From assembly GCA_035582835.1 (NCBI GenBank), contig JAYKAV010002519.1:811824-875823 (forward strand): DNA of 64,000 nt, in the 5' to 3' direction. This DNA is from Phoebastria nigripes (Eukaryota > Chordata > Aves > Procellariiformes > Diomedeidae). The notes beneath the pieces are model-generated. The model saw nothing but the letters and a program-made list of their open reading frames with translations, was not told the DNA's origin and did not search any database. Position numbers and translations under genes: made by a program. This document shows, piece by piece, positions 1 to 11,000 of this stretch. The first letter of the stretch is position 1; each line of letters opens with the position of its first letter.

Positions 1-2060
1 AACAAGCAAAACTTCTATAGCATGCCAAAAGCTAAGACCAGGCTGAGTATTTCATCCATCTCTCTCCACACCTCTCTGGGCACTGACGTTTTTATCTCCA
101 GTTCCCCAAAATATCACCATCAAAAGTTGTACTTCTGGGAATGACAGCCTTGCAGCCTGTCTTCTCAGCATACCCACAGCAGTAATTTGCAGGTGTTTTA
201 ACTCCACCTCATCTATTAAAGGAAGACAGGTGTTTCCTCAACAACCTATTTCAACATCTTAGCTGTTTTAAGATGGAGGAATATGTCTGTTTGTTTTGTT
301 CGCGTGATCTAAGAAAAGTTTTTTCCTTTTCATTTATGCCAAAGTTTGATGTTCATTTAAATTACGCATGCATGTTCTTATGGTACGCTACAGTAGCTCT
401 GTATTAAATGTCTGTTGATTACTGCCAATAAATTCTGGCACATAATGCAAAGTAAAGTTGTAGCATATCACTTGCATTTCACATTTCAATGAAAGTAGAA
501 AAGATTTCAGTAAGAAAATAAATACTTTTATGCGGCTATCAACATTCCAGGCTGATTTATGACTTTCACCTGTGAAGACCACAGAAAATGAACTAACTTT
601 ATGAAAAAAAAAAAAATTATAAAGTGAAGGCATTACTATGTTTGTGAAGCCTCACAGTTAGCCAGAATTATTCACTCCTCATGTACAACAAAAGTGAAAA
701 ATGATGGTTTAGACCCTTTTATAGCAACCGCTACTCGAACGATGTTGCTGTATTTTAATCAAATATAAAGATGTCAGAAAGCTAAAGTTCTGCTGGAACA
801 TCAAGGTCTCTCAGAGCATGAGAGAAGCCTGTGTACCTATCACAGTAGAAGCCGTCCATGTTTAAGGACTACAAATGGTTATATGTATTACATTAAAAAT
901 GGGTTATTAATCAAAATGCAAATTGCTACACTGCAAGAGCACGCTCTGAACAAAGAAGTTCCCTAGTCTAAAATGTGTATTATTTACTTTATACTACAGT
1001 GAGTCGTCAAGCCTGTGACAGTTGAAAAACAGTACTTCTATTAAACACCTGAAACTATAACCACGCACTGATTACAGTTTTAAAAACAGTGTTTTACTGA
1101 AAGAGATATAAATGAGCTGGTTTAAAGAAAAAATGCCACTGATTTCAATATAACAATGCTACCTTACACAAGGTAAGGATCTCGCCCAATATGACTATAT
1201 TCAAGTGTATTAAAAACAAAGCAACTTGCCTCTGAACAGTTACACAGAGTACTGGGAAACGCATTTTACCATCACCTTTCACTCCATGTCTTAAGCTAGC
1301 TTGATGATTCAAAAAGTGAATAGGCCTTTTCTTATTGCTGTTTTTTTTTTTAAATCACAACTGGGGCATTGGTATTGAAGTGTAATACAGTAACTTGGGA
1401 GAAATGCCACTGCAACACCTATTTGACAGTTCAATTATTCCTATACAAAGTCTAAATACACAAGAATAATAACTGCTTAAATAATTTCTTGAGTTTTTAA
1501 AGTGAATTATACCCCCTGCTGTCAGTGGTATTTTGTCTTCTGATTTGCCCATTTCCATACAGGTCTGCACAAACTCTGGATTACCCCAGTCATTCACTCC
1601 TCAGTGGTAAAAGGCATTTTATCTGCATCTTCTCCTACAACTGTGCTTTTCCAAATTTCCATTTTATTTCACTGCGATGAAAAATCGCACAAACTTAATT
1701 TCAATCCTGCTTGCAGTTCTAACATCAGACTGTTTAAAATTGTTAGTAATCATAGTAACAAAAATATGTTTTAATATGAGGGCTGTTGATTTAATTGAGT
1801 TGGCAAGCGCTCTTTTTTCTGTCCAACTTACTTTTTTTGCCCAATTGTTCCAACTATAAACTCTTGGCTTTGCAGTACAAAACAGTAAGATTCAGGAAGA
1901 GAGAACCTGTCACTGCACAGATGTTTCAAGAAAGGACAGCTTAAAAAGAAACTAATTCTAAAGTGATAGACAATGCCAGAACTATCAAGAAGCCCACTGC
2001 ATTTTTCTTTTCTATTACAAAGTCTGATTGTGGTTAAAAGAGAGAACTACTTAAAAAAAG

Positions 2061-2102
<42 letters not shown>

Positions 2103-3275
2103 CCTCTGTAACTGAACGGGGCCCCCATAGTGACCCTGCCTACCATAACGAGGGCCTGGAGAGGGACCCAAGGGCTACAATAACAAGAGTAAGTACAGAT
2201 CAAGATCGAACCTTGTTCTGCATGAAAACGGTGAACACTGACCAGGTTTGCTCTGTCACCGGGTGTAAATCTGCAGTGATTCAGCTGCAGCAGGTGGCGT
2301 AAATGTATTCACGTTAAGTGAAATCACATCCCACCACCTTTTTCTTTAAATAATGAAATAAAAACAAAACAGCAGAGAAGTTTCGCTCCCCTGCACGCTG
2401 CTATTTGCAACCTGGCAAGGCTCTGTCACACGAGGACACACGGTGGCTGGACACAGAAGGAGCGTTTATTAAACAGACCCGGAGTTTCCGTTCCGGGATT
2501 GCCCGACAGGCACAGAGCGGGCAGTTTTACTCGTGTCACCCTTGGAACTTCACTCCTTACCACCCTCCATTTCCGAGCTGCGCAGGGGAATCTCCCGACC
2601 TGCCGGCTACAGCCCGCAGCCTTCCCCGCCCGAGGCGGGCGCGCCGGCGGAGCGCTCCGCTCACCTGGCGGCGGCACCGGCTGACCCCACCGCAGCGCGG
2701 CCCGGCCCAGCCCAGCCCGGCCTCCCGCACGGCCCCAGCCCGAAGCCGCCCCGCAGCCCTTCCCGACCGAGGCAGCTCCGCCCGCCCCCGGCGGCGCCCG
2801 GCCTGCCCCCGCGCCCCGCTCTCCCGCACACGCTCCCTCAGCCCCGGCCGGTGGGGCGGAGCGGGGAAGGGCTCGCGGCCGCCGAGAGCCTCCGCAGCTC
2901 CGCCTCCCCAGCACCAGCCCTCGGGAGCGGCCAGACGGCGGAGGGGGCTCCTGGCGAGACAGCAGGCGGATGGAGGCGAGGCCCGGCCTGCGCTCACCGA
3001 CCTGCCGGGCGGCCTTGGGGCGGGGGCCGCCCCTTAGTGAGCCGCTCCGCAGCCCGCGGCAGCCGGCCGGGCCCCGCGCCCCTCAGCGCGACGCGGAGCC
3101 CGCGGCCTCACCCGCCTGAAGGCGCCGCGGCCCGCCGGGTCCTAGCGCCGCCCCGCCCGAAGTTCGGCGCGGGCTGCCGCGGAGGGGCAGGGGCCGCCAA
3201 CTTCGGCCCGAGTTGAGTCGAGGCGGGCCGGCGGCGGGGCCGCCCGCCGAGCCCCTCCCGCCCCCGTTCCGCTAC
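1..3275 (-). other. TRHDE: 5' part of TRHDE intron 1
   Basis: On the minus strand the intron begins with GT at 3275-3274 immediately after the exon and runs off the left edge. From 3275 down to about 2580 it is very GC-rich and belongs to the CpG island. Below that it is ordinary AT-rich DNA. Apart from a long poly-A tract (plus strand) at 2061-2101 I see no repeat, RNA gene or exon. The short open frames here have no recognisable domain, and those at 2405-3216 are frames kept open by GC richness. Intron status follows from the exon 1 call. Confidence 0.85.
2061..2101 (+). repeat. Poly-A tract of 41 bases
   Basis: Forty-one consecutive A residues follow CTTAAAAAAAG in TRHDE intron 1. On the TRHDE sense strand this is poly-T. 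I find no clear target-site duplication around it and no recognisable retroposed body upstream, so I call it a homopolymer tract, likely length-variable. Confidence 0.9.
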
Positions 3276-4093
3276 CTTCTCTCGCCGTGGAGGACGTAGG
3301 AGCTGCGGAAGAAGCCCAGCAGCTCGTTCTCGATGAGGGCGTTGTAGATGATCTTGAGGTTGTAACTCCTCTGCACCTCCAGGCTGCGGTTGAGGACGAC
3401 GACGAAGACCTGGGTCTGGGGGTAGAGGAAAGAGCGGGCCACCCGCACGCCGCCGGCCAGCTTGTCCTCGGCCACGCGGACCGCCTCGATGTGCATGCGG
3501 TGGGCGTGCAGCACGATGTAGCGGCTGGCGTTGCGCACCTCCAGCTGCACGTTCACCTCCCCGCTGAAGGTGAAGTTCTCCATGAAGGCGCTCAGCATCA
3601 GGTTGTAGTGCAGGGGCCGCAGGTGCCGCGGCAGCCGCGGCCGGGCCCAGGGCGGCAGCTCCCGCCGCCGCTGCCACTCCTCCTCCTCCTCCTCCTTTTC
3701 CTCCGCCGCCGCCTCCCCGCCCCGCGCCTCCTCCTCCTCCGGCCGGCCGGGGGGCTGCCCCGCACCAGACGGCTGCCGGGCCGCCTCCGAGAGGCTCCCG
3801 TTGCCGCCGGCCCGCGGGGGGCCGTCGGCGGCGGCGCCGCACTCCTCGAAGCGGACGCTGAGCAGCACGGCGATCATGGTCACCGCTAGCAGCGCCAGGA
3901 TGGAGACGGCGAAGCCTAGCACCAGGCGCTTGTGCACGGCGATGTGCCGCTCCGTGGTGCGGGGTCTCGGCCCCGCCGCCTCGGCCCAGGGGCCCGGCGG
4001 CAGCCCCCGGCTGCCGTTCCGCAGGGCGGCCTCCTCCTCGATCATCATGGGGGTGACGGGCGGGCGCTTCTCCCGCTTCTCCTCCAGGGCCAT
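3276..4093 (-). CDS. TRHDE: TRHDE coding exon 1 (N-terminal 272 codons plus 2 nt; gene continues beyond the left edge)
   Basis: TRHDE is a type II membrane zinc aminopeptidase (M1 family) that removes the N-terminal pyroglutamate of thyrotropin-releasing hormone at the cell surface. I recognise it from RPRTTERHIAVHKRLVL before the anchor, LRPLHYNLMLSAFMENFTF at about 158-176 and the closing YNLKIIYNALIENELLGFF. Layout from the ATG at 4093: cytoplasmic tail 1-56, membrane segment about 57-80, Glu-rich stalk about 117-145, start of the M1 N-terminal domain from about 154. Lumenal N-glycosylation sequons are N98, N173, N188 and N235. The lone Cys85 just outside the membrane aligns with the mammalian Cys68 known for the intersubunit disulfide. 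The catalytic HEXXH motif is in later exons outside the window. I chose ATG 4093 for its strong context (G at -3, G at +4). The in-frame ATG at 4045 aligns with the classical human start and is the alternative; the GTG at 4096 is not needed. The exon ends in phase 2 at donor AAG|GTAGCG. Confidence 0.95.
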
Positions 4094-4155
4094 CACGGCA
4101 GCGCCGCCCCAGCCTCCCGCGGGGCCGCCGCCCCCCGAGGGGGCCCCGAAGGCAT
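4093..4155 (-). CDS. Proximal upstream ORF, 20 codons, stop overlapping the TRHDE start
   Basis: It begins with ATG at 4155-4153 and reads 20 codons rich in Ala, Pro, Gly and Arg, then TGA at 4095-4093. The A of this stop is the A of the TRHDE ATG, giving TGATG. The start context is poor (C at -3, C at +4), so leaky scanning would be common. Ribosomes that do translate it would terminate exactly at the main start. The peptide matches nothing I know; any role would be through translation control rather than the product. Confidence 0.45.
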   Translation of the reverse strand: MPSGPPRGAAAPREAGAALP

Positions 4156-4721
4156 GGGAGGCTCCGAGGCAGGGGGGGCCTCGGCCCGGGGGGGGACGCG
4201 CCGCCTCTCACTTCCCGACGAGCCGCATCACCCCCGGCTGCCGGCAGCCCTACCGGGGGGACGGGACGGGGTCGGGCAGGAGCCGCCGGCGGCGGGCGCT
4301 CCTCGCCGTCCGGCCGCTGGGGCCGCGCCGCGCAGGCAACTTGTGCGGCTTCTGCGGGGCACTTCAGCACATGCCGCCGAGCGCTCCTCGGCGCCGAGGG
4401 GGAGGGCTCTGCCGCCCGGCCCCCNCGCTAGCGCCGCCGCCCGCAGGGAGCTCTCCTCCCCCCTCGCCCCGAGCCGCCGGGGCCGGGGTCGGGCTCCGCG
4501 CCCGGCCCCGGCAGCGCCCAAGCCATGCGAGCCCCGCGCCGCCGCGCAGGTCGGGCCGCCCCCGCGGGGCTCGCCCGGNACCGGGGGTGGCGGCACCGGA
4601 CAGCGGCGCCGGGCCCGTCCTTCTCCTCCTCCTCCTGGCGGGGCCGGCTCCGGAGAGTCACTCCTCGCGGCTCCTCTCTTATTTTGTCTTTTCTGTCTCC
4701 TGCAGGTACAGAGCGCTCTCC
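4094..4721 (-). promoter_or_regulatory. TRHDE: Probable TRHDE 5'UTR with several upstream ORFs
   Basis: If transcription starts about 25-30 bp downstream of the TATA element at 4745-4752, the leader is about 630 nt and very GC-rich. It contains four upstream ATGs on the minus strand: 4526 (32 codons, stop at 4430-4428), 4372 (ATG TGC TGA), 4228 (6 codons, stop at 4210-4208) and 4155 (20 codons). The last ends in TGA at 4095-4093, which shares a base with the TRHDE ATG. The transcription start is inferred, so the upstream limit is uncertain and the distal upstream ATGs may lie outside the mRNA. Ambiguous bases at 4425 and 4579 do not affect the proximal two. Confidence 0.55.
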
Positions 4722-4744
4722 CGGCTGGCTCGGGCAGAGGCGGC

Positions 4745-4752
4745 TATATATA
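4745..4752 (-). promoter_or_regulatory. Candidate TATA element of TRHDE (TATATATA, palindromic)
   Basis: An isolated TATATATA sits inside otherwise GC-rich DNA (flanks GGCGGC and GGCACC), about 650 bp upstream of the TRHDE ATG. It reads the same on both strands, so it could also serve divergent plus-strand initiation near 4775-4780. The function is inferred from position and composition only. Confidence 0.45.
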
Positions 4753-5065
4753 GGCACCGGGGAGAGGGAAGGGAAGGGATGGGAAGGGGGGAGAGGCGGG
4801 CAAGCCCCGCCGCCCCTCGGCTTCAGCGGCTGCTCCGGCTGCCGGCGGTGACGGCGGCGCCCCGGGGGAGCGGGCGGGGGCGGGAGGCGGGGGCGACGCG
4901 GGGACGAGGGAGGCTTTTCTCCGGTGTGTCACAGGCGGCGGCTCCGGGGGAGGTCGCTGAGGCGGCGGCGGGAGCCCCGGCCGGGGCGGGCGGAGGGCGA
5001 GGGCCGGGCTGCGCCGGGGACGGGGCGGCTGCCCGGCTGCAAAGCCTCCGAGCCGCAGGACTGGC

Positions 5066-8000
5066 CGGGGTTACACGCATATGAGTGTGCTCTCCACATA
5101 AATATTGAACGCCGGTACTGTGTCGTATTTACATAGGCTTAATAAAGAGCCGCCGACTGCACGTTTGGACGACAATAGCGCTGTCATACTAACGTGGGGA
5201 TGGAGCCGAAAAAAGGGTAAATACTCCTACTTACATCGATAGGATTAATATGCCGAGAAAAATCACTCCNTAAGTGTTGGCTGGGACTTTCAGAAATCCC
5301 CCTGCCGTTACTCCGCGGCCGCGGGACAGCCTTCTCACTCCTGCTCTCCCTCCTGCCCTCCCTCCTGCCCATGCTGGACCCTGCTTCTCAGTTGGAGGGA
5401 TTTAAGGATGCGTTAAATGCTGCCTGGGGTAATATACCAACACGTGGCTTGAGTAGTCCTAGGAGTGAACCCCGGTCTGGAAAACTGAATTACTGAATCT
5501 GAGCCCACTTCTTCCACCTGCCCCCAAACTTTTGCACATAGGGACTGCAGAAACACAGAATTAATATACACAGCGGGGATCTAGATCCATGTCTGAAAGT
5601 ATCCCTGTTCCCCTTATTTTGCTTGCATACTTCAAAAACTATGTCCATTCATTTTCTTTTTTGAAGCTCTTTAGCTCCAGTCTTCTAAGCAGTTATGTAT
5701 GTGTTTATCCACGGCATTCAGTCCTGTGGAATCTACAGGAATATATTCTGTACGTCAAGTTAAATGCATACATAACAATTTGCAGAATAAGGGCCTTATT
5801 TTCTATAGTGAAGAAAAAAAAAAAAGAATCAAGTCCTACACTTCTTTCGTAAGCAAAGCAAATCTGCAGAGTTTCATGAAACGTGATATATTAGCCATTT
5901 TACTTCCCAAAGGAATGCCTGATCTCTGTTTTCCCTGAATCTACTATGTCTTCTAGAAATGTTATCTGACTTTGCATGCTATTGCAGAATACGAGTGATC
6001 ATTTACTGACACTTAAACCAGTTTAAGTCTAAGGAATACCAGTTTAAGTATAAGGAATTTGCCAGTTTCCTTATATATTCCTTATATTTTCTTATATATT
6101 CCTGTATAAGGAATATATATAGGTCTGCTCTCCCTGGAAGGAATTGAGCCTTTGGTTTTATCATGCAGCACAGTCTAACAAAGGCTTGTAATCTTGACTA
6201 TTCTTAATCATCAGTATAGTGATCCACTTGCTAATTGTGTTTGTATGTCCTAGGAGGGCTAAGATTTTGCTCCGTAACTAGTTTTCCCACATATTTACTG
6301 NGGCGTTATTTGGCTGCCTACCTGTTATAACAGGCCAAAGAACAGAAACATTTTATTATCTGAAAATAGCCTTCATTATTTGTTGACTGAAGTTTGAGGC
6401 AGAAAGGTAGAAAACTATTGCTATGTGATTTGGAAAAAAAAAGAAACAAACTGACACTGCAAAATAACATCCAAAGCTACAGGTTTAAAATGTCAGTTTC
6501 TATATGTTTCATTAAACCCTTTAAAAGTGGGCACAAAAGAAGTGCCTGAGTGCTTTTAAGATTTTGTATGCAGGCTGTCAGTATCGGGCATTAGTAAAAT
6601 AGGCAGTGTTTCCCTCTATCGCTTTCTGCAATGGTTTTTAAGTAATGTTTGTTCCCATCAGCAGCGCAGGGAGACATTCGGGCAAAGATGTGCTTCAAGA
6701 ATAGAAGTAGTTTGGAATACAGTGGAACAGTTTGAGTGTTGTTTATAAATAATTTTTGATCACATTTTTCATTAAGTACAATTGAATAGTTACAAGTTTC
6801 ACAGGTTAAGGTTTTTGTGAAGCCGCCTCAGAAACGTGGTGAGTGCCAGGCAATTGGGCTGACCAGCCCTGCCACTTTTAAAGATGAATATACAGCTGCA
6901 TGTGACAGCACAGGAGCATCATTATGGCCTTCTCGGTGTACAAATAACAAATACATAACTCTCTGGGCTGAGATCTTCCAAAACCAGCTGAGGCAGTCAG
7001 TCACACAACTCAGCTTTGACAATATTAGTCTGTAAATTGAAAGGCCAGTATCGGGGAGGGTATGTAAAAGATTTAAGGTGCATGCTAGTAAGAAGCCATG
7101 AGGCTAATTCCTTTTAAGCCAGGTTGAAATAGCACAGTCAGAATACTAGAGCAGGGCATGAGTGACGGGAGTTAAGGCTGTTTATATTCACCTGCAACTT
7201 TGGTCCCATTACTCAAACAAAGCATTGAGAGGTTTGCAGGCCCCCCGCCCTCCCCTCCTTGGGCTTCTTGTCAGTCTGGAGACTTACGATAAGAAGGTGC
7301 TGCTAGGTACAATGTTAAATAGCTCATGTGCCTTGACTCATCTATCACTCTAAAACTGCACATTACTAGATTAACCTCTTCATATTAGTAATGATGGGTT
7401 TCTAAAAATGTAGCTTGACCAGATACAGGTCAAGGGAGGTATTAACTTATTAATTTGTTCTCAAATGCTACTCTCTGCAAGTAGTTCTGTGTACAGATTG
7501 TTATATATAGCCATTTTGATGAGAAATTACAAAGGCATGGGGCTCCCAAGAAACAATTTGTGTACATCTGGGAAAAATTATTGTTCTTTCATTTGTCCAC
7601 AATTATAAGCATACACATGGATTTCATGGGTAGTGCCTGTGAAGCTTGCAACTCCTTTGGTCTTTCTGCAAAGACTGTTGGAAAATACATCAGATCATGG
7701 ATCATTTTTTCAGCAAAATCCTGATAATGACTCCCAGTTGTTCAAAACTTCCCCTAGGCCATCAACATCTTGTATGCAATCACATTTTATGAGCTTATAG
7801 GATAGGGTTTCAGTTACTCATACAAAATAAAAGAGCATGTCTCACCTTAACTGAATTGCTATGGAGATGGCCCTCCTTAGACAAGTATCAGAAGAAACAT
7901 GGATAAACTTCAGACAGCAGTTTCCAATTCTATGCCAGTTTATACTATGGCCAGCAAAGAGGTGATGAGGGACCCCCCATAAAGCTGTGGTTTGTGTTAT

Positions 8001-11000
8001 GTTAAGATTGCACAGAAACACCTCTCTATTCACAGTGGTGCTTTACACTCTTGGAAGGAAAGCTCTATGAATGAGCAACCTTACTGTATATCATGCAGCT
8101 GGGTACAGTTCATCCAAACAGGGGATTGCACATTACGGCTTTCCAAGGCTGCCTAACTTTTTCTGCTTTTTAACCCGAGTGATCCATCCTTCATTCATCT
8201 GGGTATACGAAAGGTTTACAGACAGACTTTATCATACTGACCCCACTCACACAAAAAAACCCATGGTAAAAGGCTCAGAAAATGTCCTTCTATGCAAAGC
8301 TCAGAAACAACTGGCTGACTGCATCAGCCCACATNAGTCAGTGCTCCACTGACCCTTTCAGCCTCAGTCAGGCATTTCTGTGGTCAGAGTTGGATTCTCC
8401 TTGCGTACTTCAAAGTCAAGGATACCCATAGTTCTTAATCCCTTCTGTTTAAGTGCTAAAATGGACTACACTTCATAGCCTACTAACATGTTGGTCAAAA
8501 CACATCAGTAAGGTAACCTCCCAAAGTATTATGGACTATTCACTTCCCACAGACCCAGCTTCCGCATGGCTGTTACTTGCCACTGTCTTTGGGACCAAGG
8601 GGTGGATGACTGGGGTAAGACTGTTTCCAAGCCACAACAGGTTGTCAGAGATGCAAAGAGAAAATTAGCAGCCTATCATCTGTTGACTTGGCAAGTTATG
8701 ACTAATTTCCCAAAGAAGTGCCACTGGCTAACAGGGGACTGTTGTGTCCTCCTGAGGATTGCAAGTGGGCCAAAGGGAGTGGATTGCGACAATGGTCCTA
8801 CCTTTAGTGGGTTTTGGTGGGGTTTTTTTTTCCAGAAGACATTTTCAGTAACATGTCAGGTTTAACATATGGCACTGGGGAATACACCTCCNGGTTAGTT
8901 TAAAAATTGCTGCTAAGAAAAATGCTAAGGGAAAGACTTTCTAATTACAAGCCAAAACAGACATAACACCGGATTGTAAAACAAGCTGACACACGGTGAT
9001 TTGTGCTGGCTTAAACATAGCAAGAAAAGGAACTTTCCTTCCATCNTTCTCCTCTGCTCTTTCACCCTCATGTCACCTGTATAAATGACCTTCTTTCTTA
9101 CTTGAGTCCAGTGGCATTAAGCACTATTTATGTTTAGTTTATAATTAGAGATGGCCAGATGACTGGAAACGGCTTCATCTTGGACAAGTTTTATTTTTCC
9201 TTTTATAAAGGAACAGACATAAGAGGAAGGGGCATGGTGCTGTGCTATGCTGTGGGTAAAGTCCTATCTAATGAGAAGCTGGAAGTTTACCACAGGACAG
9301 ACAGGCTCCCTAGTAATCTGGATCCTCTTCTCCTCCTCCCTCCTTTCTCTCTCATCTTCACCTCTTTTCAGTCACCTCTCGAGTTGGAAGGAACATCTGA
9401 GGAGGCTTCAGTGGAGTGTTGCCTATGTACCACCAGGCCCCGGTGACCACCTGCTGCTTCCCATTTACCCTGTGCTTTGAAATCGTACCACCGCCATCCT
9501 TTGCTGTGGAATTTTCTTCCTTTTTATTTCAATCCTTTAAAAACTATTCAGTACTATCCTACTATATCATAACATATTTTTTACTCAAAAGCCAACATTT
9601 TCTATCTCAAGTTTTAGGATAAAAATATCTACTTTCATATGAGAATTAAATATTTTAAATTTCCAAATTAGGTGGCTGAGATGCATTGTTTTCCCCAGAT
9701 GTTCTGTTTTCATATTTATCCACGTCTATTCAGCAACTGATTTTTCTTTTTCTTCCATTGATTTCTTTTTCTCATTTCAGCAGCAATTTAGAAAGAAAAC
9801 AAGTATCCTCATTCTCCACTAGCAAGTTTTAGTTAAAGTATATTTCAATCTCTTTACAAAGGTTTTTTTTTTCTCGGTGTTCTTAAACACAACTTCTTTT
9901 TTTTGCAANCATGAGCCATTTCAATTTCACAAGTTCAATAATGCCATGTTGTTAGTAGTGGGGTGCAGAGCATAGATAAAATACTGTTTGTTTCTTTCAC
10001 TGAATAATTACACTTAAAACTGGCTAATTGGAATCAATTAGTGGTAAGAAGTTAGTCTCAGGGGGAGAACAAGAATTTGTGGAAACTCCAGATTGTGTTA
10101 GGAACTAACATTTCCACACCTAGATCGTGTCTTACCTGCTAGTTCAGCACCTTTTCACTGAAAAATACAAGGAGCATGATAGTGGGCAAGGCAAGGGTTT
10201 ATTTCCGTTAAAGTTTATTTTAAAGCACTTTTTTTTTTTTAAATCTGTGGATAATCTCTTTGTCCATTTAACTCTACAATACATGTTCAGACTTCTGATA
10301 CTGGATGTCAGTGCAGACAGTTTAGTGTGTTTTGTAAAGCATTATAAACATCCAGCGCTCTTTTGTTTCTTTCAATATCCCATTTCCCATTTTACAAGGA
10401 CAGAATATGGGTGTTCCCTCGTGGGTCTCCTGATTTAGCGAAGCTAGGCAGTCCTTTCTTATGCAAGAGCACTTGTGCTTTACCATCACCTGCCTCAGGC
10501 CCGTTTTTGTGTCCAGTAGACACTATATGAGTATGGGAATGTATTTAGTCTGCTCCACCATAACCAGTCGTACCCTCCTATGGACTCCCTGAGTTGTTGT
10601 TAAGGATATACGCACTGATCTTCACCTTCCCAATCAAAATACCTGAGGGATCTGTGACTTGCCAGATGTCCTGGCTAAGTATAAAATAGACAATTTTTGA
10701 AGAAATGTGGCCAAAATTTAACAGCTGAGGGAAATACAGCCTGCAACAGTCCTTCAAGAAGAATGATCTGTAAAAACAGTAACAAACATCTACAAACAGA
10801 ATCACTGTGAAATTCCTCAGTCCAAATTCTGATTGATCCCAAACTTTCTCTGAATAAGGACTGCAAGGAAAAAGGTCAGTGTGTGTTTATGGTTGCCATG
10901 TTTTTATAATTGATTCCAACAACGCACTTTCCCACATGCTGAAACGTGGCTTTCTTTGGGCTAGCCTTTAAAATGGAGCAAGTGCTGAAGGGGAGTCCTA

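Larger units (their letters stand above)
2580..5065. promoter_or_regulatory. CpG island spanning TRHDE intron 1 start, exon 1, 5'UTR and promoter
   Basis: This block is strikingly rich in C, G and CpG, with many GGGCGG and CCGCCC Sp1-type boxes, and drops sharply to AT-rich DNA on both sides. The boundaries are by eye. It covers the whole first exon and about 1 kb upstream, as expected for a vertebrate developmental or neural gene promoter. The high GC keeps long frames open on both strands (for example plus 3801-5084 and minus 3108-4370); these are not genes. Confidence 0.9.

Noticed and set aside
2405..3216. Overlapping open frames of 146-227 codons on both strands
   Set aside because: All sit in the GC-rich start of intron 1 and have low-complexity Pro/Arg/Ala translations without homology I recognise.
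3108..4370. 420-codon minus-strand open frame
   Set aside because: It overlaps the TRHDE exon in a different frame of the same strand and starts at GTG; its composition is typical of an out-of-frame GC-rich shadow.
4364..4388. REST/NRSF-like site (TTCAGCAC half-site) in the TRHDE leader
   Set aside because: The left half matches, but the right half at the allowed spacings matches poorly by eye, so I do not call it.
3801..5084. 427-codon plus-strand open frame across the CpG island
   Set aside because: It lies antisense to TRHDE exon 1 and its leader, is kept open by GC richness and has Arg/Pro/Ala/Gly-dominated composition with no known domain.
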